A DNA stretch of 38,265 bases. Origin: CAYXGZ01 sp964464755 (lineage in GTDB: Bacteria; Planctomycetota; MHYJ01; JACPRB01). The position numbers and the translations under genes were made by a program. The notes below the pieces were generated by a model. The model saw only the letters and a list, made by a program, of their open reading frames with translations. It was not told where the DNA came from and ran no database searches. Positions within the stretch are counted from its first letter, which is position 1; every line of letters begins with the position of its first letter. The stretch covers positions 1 to 38,265 of the forward strand of contig CAYXGZ010000034.1 of assembly GCA_964464755.1 (NCBI GenBank), written 5' to 3'. Below are positions 32,840 to 38,265 of the stretch, piece after piece.

Positions 32840-33244
32840 CTACTTCAGCTTCGCGTCCACGAGGGCCAGCTTCGCCCGCTCCAGCGCCAGCGCGCGCCGC
32901 AGGTCCACCAGCGCCTCCGCGGACACCGGGTCGCCCAGCGCCGCCCAGGCCCGCTCGCGGGCCGCGAGGTCGGCCTCCCGCGCCGAGCCCTCCTCCCTCA
33001 GGCGCCGCAGCTGCCGCTCGTCGGCCTTGTCCACGACGGCGGCCCGCCAGTCGGACAGCTCGTGGTCCATGCCCTTGTACTCGTGGGTGCGGGACGTGAG
33101 GCGGGCGGCCTGCTCCTCGCGCTCGAGGCGCACGACCTCCTCGTCGCGCCGCTCGAGGTCGCGCTCGAGGCGGCCCGTGTCGTACGGGTTCGAGCGGCCG
33201 CAACCGGCCGCGGCCAGGACGAGGACGGGGATCCACGCGCGCAT
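32840..33244 (-). CDS. small helical lipoprotein
   Basis: 134 residues. Lipoprotein signal MRAWIPVLVLAAAGC with acylated C15. The mature part is charged and almost wholly helical (RLERDLERRDEEVVRLEREE), probably a coiled coil. No family recognised. I chose ATG 33244 because GGAGG lies 4-5 nt upstream; an in-frame ATG at 33259 overlaps the stop of the nucleotidyltransferase gene (ATGA) and may also be used. It is the second gene of that unit and ends at the bidirectional terminator. Confidence 0.7.
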   Translation of the reverse strand: MRAWIPVLVLAAAGCGRSNPYDTGRLERDLERRDEEVVRLEREEQAARLTSRTHEYKGMDHELSDWRAAVVDKADERQLRRLREEGSAREADLAARERAWAALGDPVSAEALVDLRRALALERAKLALVDAKLK

Positions 33245-33255
33245 GGGGCCTCCGG

Positions 33256-33999
33256 TCATTTCAGGTACTGCTCGTTGGCCTGGTTGTAGGAGTCGATGTC
33301 GCCGATGTCGTACCACGTCCCCGGGGCCCGCCAGGCGTAGAGCGGGATCCGGTCCTTGATCCACTGGACGAAGTAGCCGGGCGCGTCCTTGCGCTGGCCC
33401 TCCGCGAGGTACTCCGCGAAGCGGCCCAGGTGCGCCCGCCCGTAGTAGTACACGCCGATCGAGACCAGCGTCGACGCCGGCGACGGAGGCTTCTCCTCGA
33501 AATCGAGGACCCGCCCGCCCGCGTCCGTCTCCACCACGCCGTAGAGCGTGGCGAGCTCCTTGCGGCCGACGTCCTTGACGCAGACCCCCGCGCCCTTCGG
33601 CCGGGCGAAATCGACGAAGTCCTGGAGGCCGAACTCGAAGAGGTTGTCGCCGGCCACGACGAGCAGCTCGTCGTCCACCTTCGCGGCCCGGAGCACGAAC
33701 TCGATGTCGCCGATCGCCCCCAGGCGGTCGTCGTTCGACGTCGTCAGGTCGTCGAAGATCTCCAGGGGGACGGTGACCCGCCCCTGGTCCTTCGCGTCCC
33801 GGAGCCAGGAATAGTAGTGGCCGGCGAAGCGGTGGTTGGTGACGAGGTAGATGCGGTCCAGGTCGCGGATGCCCTGGAGCTTCCCGCAGATCCGCTCGAG
33901 GATGGGAACGCCCCCGATCGGCAGCAGCGGCTTGGGCCGCTCCTTGGTCAGCGGATAGAGCCGAGTTGCGTAGCCCGCCCCGAGCACGAGTGCCTTCAT
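33256..33999 (-). CDS. sugar-phosphate nucleotidyltransferase (NDP-sugar synthase type)
   Basis: 247 residues, the short RmlA-like class. The N-terminal signature KALVLGAGYATRLYPLT-KERPKPLLPIGG is complete. DELLVVAGDNLFEF carries the metal Asp, and GVVETDAGGRVLDFEEKP and GTWYDIGDIDSYNQANEQY follow. It joins a sugar-1-phosphate to an NTP; the sugar cannot be told. No glycosyltransferase or other sugar gene is adjacent. It has a GATAAT box 8 nt before the ATG and no ribosome site. Confidence 0.88.
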   Translation of the reverse strand: MKALVLGAGYATRLYPLTKERPKPLLPIGGVPILERICGKLQGIRDLDRIYLVTNHRFAGHYYSWLRDAKDQGRVTVPLEIFDDLTTSNDDRLGAIGDIEFVLRAAKVDDELLVVAGDNLFEFGLQDFVDFARPKGAGVCVKDVGRKELATLYGVVETDAGGRVLDFEEKPPSPASTLVSIGVYYYGRAHLGRFAEYLAEGQRKDAPGYFVQWIKDRIPLYAWRAPGTWYDIGDIDSYNQANEQYLK

Positions 34000-34007
34000 G
34001 GGGGGCG

Positions 34008-34037
34008 ATTATCCCACCCGCCGCCGGCCCCCGGCAA
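34008..34037 (-). promoter_or_regulatory. promoter of the nucleotidyltransferase gene, near-leaderless
   Basis: Minus strand TTGCCG (34037-34032), 18-bp spacer, GATAAT (34013-34008), then 8 nt (nearly all C) to the ATG. The 18-bp spacer matches the kinase promoter at 15046-15075. Confidence 0.45.
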
Positions 34038-34041
34038 CGAA

Positions 34042-35364
34042 TTACCAGGACAGGCGCATCCCGGCCGTCCCCGCCCACGCGGAGTCCTCGCCGGCCAGGT
34101 CGTCGAGCAGGTCCGAGCCGCCCAGGACGCCGAGGCGCACGAACGTCTCCGCCGACCCCGAGAGGCGCCAGCTCAGCGACGCGTCCAGCTCCGTTCCGAG
34201 CCGCCGCCCCGACGACCGGGCCACGCCGGAACCGTCCACGAGGTCCTCGGCGAGCCGGAAGACGCCCGCGTCGAGGCGGAACTCCAGGCCCGTCGCCGGC
34301 CGCCAGCCCGCCGCGACGCGCAAGGCCGTCACGTTCGAGTCCCAGTCCAGCCCCGCCTCGGGGTCCTCGACGAGCAGGAACCGGGACTGGTTCTCGTAGC
34401 TCAGGAAGTTCCCGTTCTCGCCGTCGAGGGGATCGTCGTCCCCCGAGCGGTGGGCGATCGACGCCTCGATCCAGGATCTCCCGCCGTACCAGCGGCCCCC
34501 GGCCTGGCCGGCCCGCGCGCGCTGGTCGACCCCGCCGCCGATCGAGCCGCCCTGCCACCAGCCCTCGACGAAGAGCTCCCACTCGCGGCCCGCGCCGAAG
34601 TAGCCGTTCCAGCCCAGGCCCGCGGAGATCACGCCGTCGCCGGCCGCCTCCCCGGCGAAGTGCGCCAGCGCGAGGAAGCCCGCCGAGCGCTCGCTGAGCG
34701 GAAAGTTCGCGAAGAGCGCCGCGAGGGACTCGTCGTCGCCCGCCGCGCCCCGCTCGCGCTCCACGAGCGCGACGGCCTCGAGCTGCAGGAAGTCGTTCGC
34801 CCGCCACAGGCAGGCCAAGCCCGCGGGGCGGGAGACGTCGCGATCGGCCGTCGGCAGGACCGCGCCCGCGTAGGCCGACTCGGCCCGGGTGTCGAGGAAG
34901 AACGGCTCGTCGTGCGGTCGCAGGCTCCACGAGTACTCGAAGGAGCCGGCCCGGAGCGTCACGCCGGATCCGGTCCACTCCAGGTAGAGCTGCCGGACGA
35001 CCGGGGGGTGGCCGTCGTCGCCGAGGGGCTCGTTCAGCCCCGCCTCGAAGGGCTCGTGGGCGAGCTCGAGGATCGAGCGGAAGGCGGGGGTCCAGGCGAG
35101 GTCGAGGCGCAGCGAGGCGTCGTAGGGGAGGATGAGCTGGGAACCGCCGGAGGGGGGAGTCGCGCCGTTGATCGCGGCCCGCAGGTCCTCGAGGGAGCCC
35201 GCGCGTCCGAGGCCGGCGACCCGGGCCGACCCCGCGAGGGTCGCGGTCACCGAGTCCCGCGGACGTTCCAGCGGGGGAGCCTCCTGCCCGTGGGCCGTTC
35301 CCGGGAGGCCGGCTGCCGCCAGCCACCCGAGGGCGATCCCGAGACCACGTCCGAGCGCCGCCAT
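34042..35364 (-). CDS. outer-membrane beta-barrel porin-like protein (paralogue 2)
   Basis: 440 residues from ATG 35364, which has GGAGG 4 nt upstream and a signal peptide ending TAHG before QEAPP. The mature part is strand-rich and ends in a C-terminal Trp, as common for outer-membrane barrels. It shares with the porin at 26579-27910 the segment SGDDDPLDGENGNFLSYEN and the C-terminal run GTELDASLSW ... GSDLLDDLAGE. Its codon use is fully GC-rich, unlike paralogue 1, and it has no strong terminator or long leader, so it is probably less expressed. Its stop lies 42 bp before the nucleotidyltransferase gene. Confidence 0.72.
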   Translation of the reverse strand: MAALGRGLGIALGWLAAAGLPGTAHGQEAPPLERPRDSVTATLAGSARVAGLGRAGSLEDLRAAINGATPPSGGSQLILPYDASLRLDLAWTPAFRSILELAHEPFEAGLNEPLGDDGHPPVVRQLYLEWTGSGVTLRAGSFEYSWSLRPHDEPFFLDTRAESAYAGAVLPTADRDVSRPAGLACLWRANDFLQLEAVALVERERGAAGDDESLAALFANFPLSERSAGFLALAHFAGEAAGDGVISAGLGWNGYFGAGREWELFVEGWWQGGSIGGGVDQRARAGQAGGRWYGGRSWIEASIAHRSGDDDPLDGENGNFLSYENQSRFLLVEDPEAGLDWDSNVTALRVAAGWRPATGLEFRLDAGVFRLAEDLVDGSGVARSSGRRLGTELDASLSWRLSGSAETFVRLGVLGGSDLLDDLAGEDSAWAGTAGMRLSW

Positions 35365-35417
35365 TCCACCTCCGGTCCGACCGCCCTGCCACGCCCCGTG
35401 CCGCACCTCGAGGTCCT

Positions 35418-35446
35418 AGGGTATAAACCCCGGGTCCGGATGTCAC
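35418..35446 (-). promoter_or_regulatory. possible promoter of porin paralogue 2
   Basis: Minus strand GTGACA (35446-35441), 17-bp spacer, TACCCT (35423-35418); TATACC at 35425-35420 is an alternative -10 at 15 bp. Predicted leader about 47 nt. Confidence 0.35.
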
Positions 35447-35868
35447 GGAGCCGTCGCCGCGTCCCGTTGGAGGGGATCGAGGCGGGCTCACGGGCGGCGG
35501 CCGGTTCCGCGACGCGCGGATCCCGGGACCGCAGGCGCCTGGATTCCACTCCTGCAGGGCGCCTGCAGACTCGCCGACTCCCCCGCTTGTGCAAAGAACG
35601 CCGGTCACTCCACGTCCCGGACGCCGCTCCGCGGCGCGTTCCCCGGAACCGGCCCCCCAACGGGGACCGGCCGGACACCCGTCCCCCGCCGTCGCCGGCG
35701 GAGGAACGACCCCGAATCGGAGTCGCGTGTCCCGACATCCTTGGGTATCGGTCCCCGCCCCCCGGGGGCTTGAGGAAAAAGTTTTTTCCCGAATTCGGGG
35801 GCCCCGCGCTCAAGTCGGCCCCGGTCCCCGCCGAGATATTCCATGCACAACCCATACCCCTCTCCGTA
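35447..35868 (+). other. structured gap without a gene
   Basis: No convincing reading frame on either strand. Several inverted repeats are present: GCAGGCGCC/GGCGCCTGC (35531-35539 with 35558-35566, perfect 9 bp, 18-nt loop); CCGG..CCCC-AAC-GGGG.CCGG (35649-35670); and CCGGGG/CCCCGG (35762-35767 with 35819-35824) stacked on CTTGAG/CTCAAG (35769-35774 with 35809-35814). Inside that last helix lie GGAAAAAGTTTTTTCC and CCCGAATTCGGG. CGGTCCCCGCC is repeated directly at 35749-35759 and 35822-35832. A plus-strand promoter is not evident. Together with the terminator that follows, this looks like an RNA leader or small RNA gene. Confidence 0.45.
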
Positions 35869-35895
35869 GCGGGGCCCCCCACCCAGGGGCCCCGC
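35798..35895 (+). promoter_or_regulatory. candidate transcription attenuator of the HEAT-VWA gene
   Basis: Three segments can pair in two exclusive ways. A (35798-35807) GGGGCCCCGC, B (35869-35878) GCGGGGCCCC and C (35886-35895) GGGGCCCCGC. B with C is the terminator stem. B with A gives an antiterminator of 11 pairs if G35797 and C35879 are added. A itself lies inside the CTTGAG/CTCAAG helix, so folding of that helix could release B to form the terminator. All three contain the palindrome GGGGCCCC, so some cross-pairing is automatic. Confidence 0.45.
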
Positions 35896-35905
35896 GTTTT
35901 TTTTT
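35869..35905 (+). terminator. orphan intrinsic terminator 48 bp before the HEAT-VWA start
   Basis: GCGGGGCCCC-CCACCCA-GGGGCCCCGC-G then nine T. It acts on the plus strand only. No plus-strand gene lies between 32776 and this point, so it must end either a leader of the next gene or a small RNA. Confidence 0.88.
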
Positions 35906-35952
35906 GCCGCGGCTTTGCCCTCCCCGCGCCCCACTCCGCGCGGAGGTGCCCC

Positions 35953-37443
35953 ATGATCCGCTGGATGTTCCTCGCCCTGCTCGCCGTCCCCTGCGCCCCC
36001 GACGAATGGACGGAGTTCCAGGCCCTCTCCCGCGACCGCGACCCCGACAAGCGCTGCCAGGCCGTCGACCGGATCCGCGCCCACGGGGACCTCCGCATGG
36101 TCCAGGCCCTGCTCCCCCTGCTCGGCGACGAGCACCCGAGGGTCCGCAACCGCGCCGCCGCGGCGGTCCGCAACGCCGACGGGGCGGCCGTCGCGCCCTT
36201 CCTCCACGCCGCCGGGCTCCGGAACGCCAACCGCTGGATCCGCGCCAAGACCGCCGAGGCCCTCGGGGGGCTCGCCCGGCCCGAGAGCGCCGGCCCGCTC
36301 GCCGCCGCCCTGGGGGACGCGGATCCCGACGTCCGGACGGCCGCCGTGGACGCTCTCGCGGCCGTCGAGGGGGCCCGGGCCGCGGATCGGCTGCTGCGCA
36401 GCGCCACCAAGGACCCGGCGCCAGGCCCGCGCGCCGCCGCCGTCGAGGCCCTCGCCCGCGTGCGGCCCGACGCGCTCGACGCGCTCCTGGACCCCGGCTC
36501 CAAGGACCCGGACCCCCGGGTCCGCGTCGCCGCCGTGCTTTCGGCCCCCAGGCTGGAGCCCGGCCGGGCCGTCGCCCTGGTGCTGGCCGCGGTCGAGGAT
36601 CCGGACTGGCGCGTCCGGGCCCAGGCCGCCGAGACCGCCCTCGAGCTGCGGACCCCGGAGCTGGTCGGCGCCCTCATCGCGCGGCTGGCCCGGGAGAAGG
36701 GCCGCCTGCGCTGGGACATCTATTCCGCGCTCCGGGACCTGACCCGCAAGGACCTGGGCCTCGGCGCGGGGCCGTGGCGCGACTGGTGGGCCGCGCAGTC
36801 GGGGACCTTCGTCGTGCCGCCCAAGGGCGGGACGCCCGAGAACGCCGGCCCGGCCGCGGAGTCCGGCGTGCAGTTCTTCAACCTCCCCGTGCTCTCGACC
36901 CGGATCTGCTTCCTGCTCGACCTCTCGGGCTCGATGCGCGATCCGGCCCCGGCGGGGGGCCCGCCCGGGACGAAGCTCGACGTCGCCAAGCGCGAGACGA
37001 TCCGGACGATCCAGCGCCTGCCCGACGAGACCGGCATCAACGTGATCGTGCTCGGCTGCGAGGGCGACGGCCGCTACCCGCGCGACCAGAAGCGCTGGAA
37101 GAAGACCCTGCAGGTCGCGACGCCCGCCACGCGCCAGGAGGCCGCGGGCTACGTCGCCCGCCTCGAGGCGAAGGGCTGGACGAACATCTGGGACGGCCTC
37201 GAGGCCGCCTTCGAGGACGACGCGGTCGACACGGTCTTCGTCTACACGGACGGCGGCGCCTCGCGCGGGGTCTTCGTCGCGACCGACGAGATCCTCGCCG
37301 AGCTCAAGCGGATGAACCGCTACCGGAAGATCGTCGTGAACCCGGTGGAGGTGCCCGGCGACAAGCCCAACACGGCGGACAACCTGCGGCTGCTGCGCGG
37401 TCTGGCCGAGGCCACGGGGGGCCGGGCCCAGCTCGCGAAATAG
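35953..37443 (+). CDS. secreted HEAT-repeat plus von Willebrand A protein
   Basis: 496 residues from ATG 35953 (GGAGG 6 nt upstream). A short signal sequence (MIRWMFLALLAVPCAP) leads into about six HEAT repeats (about 20-265), with units such as LGDEHPRVRNRAAAAVRNA and LGDADPDVRTAAVDALAAV. After a linker comes a VWA domain with the MIDAS motif DLSGSM at 323-328, TNIWDGLEAAF near 410 and VYTDGGAS. VWA domains bind partner proteins through a metal; HEAT repeats also bind protein. It is expected outside the cytoplasm. The cysteine in VPCAP could make it a lipoprotein, but the lipobox is poor. Confidence 0.85.
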   Translation: MIRWMFLALLAVPCAPDEWTEFQALSRDRDPDKRCQAVDRIRAHGDLRMVQALLPLLGDEHPRVRNRAAAAVRNADGAAVAPFLHAAGLRNANRWIRAKTAEALGGLARPESAGPLAAALGDADPDVRTAAVDALAAVEGARAADRLLRSATKDPAPGPRAAAVEALARVRPDALDALLDPGSKDPDPRVRVAAVLSAPRLEPGRAVALVLAAVEDPDWRVRAQAAETALELRTPELVGALIARLAREKGRLRWDIYSALRDLTRKDLGLGAGPWRDWWAAQSGTFVVPPKGGTPENAGPAAESGVQFFNLPVLSTRICFLLDLSGSMRDPAPAGGPPGTKLDVAKRETIRTIQRLPDETGINVIVLGCEGDGRYPRDQKRWKKTLQVATPATRQEAAGYVARLEAKGWTNIWDGLEAAFEDDAVDTVFVYTDGGASRGVFVATDEILAELKRMNRYRKIVVNPVEVPGDKPNTADNLRLLRGLAEATGGRAQLAK

Positions 37444-37465
37444 CGACGGCCGGCCGCGGACCCGC

Positions 37466-37471
37466 TATAAC
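37466..37471 (+). promoter_or_regulatory. -10 hexamer TATAAC, 7 nt before the M61 peptidase start
   Basis: The hexamer lies inside CCCG-CTATAA-CGGG (37461-37474). No ribosome site is present. The nearest -35 at 17 bp, GCGACG, has three of six matches. Confidence 0.4.
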
Positions 37472-37478
37472 GGGCGCC

Positions 37479-38265
37479 ATGCCCACCCTCGACTACTCGG
37501 TCTCCGCGCGCCGGCCGGAGACCCACCTGCTCGACGTGGAGATCCGCTACCGCGGCGCCGGGGCGGACGAGGTCGACTTCGTCATGCCCGCGTGGACGCC
37601 GGGATCCTACAAGATCCGCGACTACGCCCGGCACGTGCAGGACTTCTCGGCGGGCGGGCTCCCCTGGCGCAAGGCGGACAAGCAGCGCTGGCGGGTGCGG
37701 ACCGGGGGCCGCGACGTCGTCGTCCGCTACCGCGTCCACGCGCTGCAGTTCAACGCCCGCGGGGCCCACCTGGACTCCGACCACCTCTACCTCAACGGCG
37801 CGGCCGCCCTGATGTGCCCCGACGGCGCGAAGCACCTCTCCCCGACGCTGCGCCTCGCCCTGCCGCGGGGCTGGCGCGTCTCCACGGGCCTGCGCCGCCG
37901 CGGGCCCGGGCGCTGGGTCGCGGCGGACTACGACGAGCTGGTCGACTGCCCGATCGAGGCCGGCCGTCACGCCGTGCGCACGTTCCGCGTGCGCGGCGTC
38001 CCGCACCACCTCGCGGTGGTCGGCGGCGGCAACTACGACCTCGACCGGCTCGCGAAGGACCTCGCGAAGATCGTCGGCGTCGAGGCCGCGATGTTCCGCG
38101 GGCTGCCCTACCGCGACTACACGTTCCTGCTCCACACCGTCGCCGAGGGCTACGGCGGCCTCGAGCACCGGAACTCCTGCACCCTCCAGTACCCGCCCTT
38201 CGCCTTCAAGCCGCGGGACAAGTACGACGCCTTCCTCGAGCTGGCCTCGCACGAGTTCTTCCACC
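37479..38265 (+). CDS. M61-family (glycyl aminopeptidase) metalloprotease, N-terminal part (runs off the right edge)
   Basis: 262 codons seen. The N-terminal beta domain of M61 peptidases is clear: FVMPAWTPGSYKIRDYARHVQDF, then WRVRTGGRDVVVRYRVHALQFN. The catalytic domain starts with LPYRDYTFLLHTVAEGYGGLEH, and the zinc motif HEFFH (HExxH) is the last thing before the window edge. No signal peptide is seen at this ATG, although M61 enzymes are often exported; a cytoplasmic form is possible. It follows the HEAT-VWA gene by 35 bp and has its own -10 box. Confidence 0.9.
   Translation, partial: MPTLDYSVSARRPETHLLDVEIRYRGAGADEVDFVMPAWTPGSYKIRDYARHVQDFSAGGLPWRKADKQRWRVRTGGRDVVVRYRVHALQFNARGAHLDSDHLYLNGAAALMCPDGAKHLSPTLRLALPRGWRVSTGLRRRGPGRWVAADYDELVDCPIEAGRHAVRTFRVRGVPHHLAVVGGGNYDLDRLAKDLAKIVGVEAAMFRGLPYRDYTFLLHTVAEGYGGLEHRNSCTLQYPPFAFKPRDKYDAFLELASHEFFH

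Noticed and set aside
35365..35952. RNase P RNA or tmRNA in the structured gap
   Set aside because: No GAGGAAAGTCC core, no tmRNA tRNA-like end and no resume codon frame was found.
37461..37474. CCCG-CTATAA-CGGG as an operator
   Set aside because: Only four pairs per arm in a GC-rich background; the -10 box alone explains it.
1..38265. tRNA, rRNA, CRISPR arrays, insertion sequences, phage or plasmid genes
   Set aside because: No T-arm consensus in a plausible cloverleaf, no evenly spaced repeats, no transposase or integrase motifs, and codon use is uniform apart from the porin at 26579-27910.

Overview
The window is a very GC-rich chromosomal segment (about 70% or more by eye) with 35 protein genes, no rRNA or tRNA, no transposase and no CRISPR array. 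It comes from an uncultivated-looking diderm bacterium. Two beta-barrel porins, four lipoproteins or secreted proteins with clear signal sequences, a GspK-like pseudopilin and peptidoglycan genes (murD, alr) point to a Gram-negative envelope. The mix of HEAT-repeat proteins (four), a secreted HEAT-VWA protein, a DUF58/BatA pair, a VCBS-repeat protein, a secreted squalene-cyclase-like protein and a Ser/Thr kinase is typical of Planctomycetota. I regard that assignment as likely, not proven.

Layout. 1-3487 (-): start of a B12-binding radical SAM protein coupled to a small membrane protein, then a DUF58/BatA-like pair. 3558-8434: a one-TM protein, a HEAT protein, and an operon of an isoprenylcysteine-methyltransferase-like enzyme, an LPS-kinase-like protein and rsmB. 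8550-13780: tsaB, alr behind a long RNA-like hairpin, a secreted protein, queA, and a squalene-cyclase-like protein. 13783-19235: a Ser/Thr kinase, a bifunctional-nuclease-family protein, a VCBS protein and a membrane HEAT protein. 19232-26501 (-): two transcription units, one with a PEGA lipoprotein and murD, the other with a HEAT protein, a small membrane protein, ligA, ilvE and a zinc ribbon. 26579-35364: a porin with a structured leader and strong terminator, ispD, an MBL-fold hydrolase, a solitary gspK, a coiled-coil lipoprotein, a small lipoprotein, a nucleotidyltransferase and a second porin. 35365-38265: a 588-bp structured gap with an orphan terminator, the HEAT-VWA gene and the start of an M61 peptidase.

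How the genes work together. Housekeeping functions are scattered singly: tRNA modification (tsaB, queA), rRNA methylation (rsmB), wall synthesis (alr, murD), isoprenoids (ispD), branched-chain amino acids (ilvE) and DNA ligation (ligA). Between them lie envelope proteins of unknown role. Genes are packed tightly: ATGA/GTGA start-stop overlaps couple co-directional genes, and four convergent pairs share the tetranucleotide CTAG as overlapping stops.

The most interesting signals are non-coding: (1) an intrinsic terminator 48 bp upstream of the HEAT-VWA gene, with an upstream copy of its 3' arm that could form an antiterminator; (2) a roughly 28-bp nested hairpin in the alr leader; (3) a 260-nt leader with four consecutive stems ahead of the porin at 27910; (4) a recurring layout in which the -10 hexamer sits only 6-10 nt before the start codon, suggesting many leaderless mRNAs.
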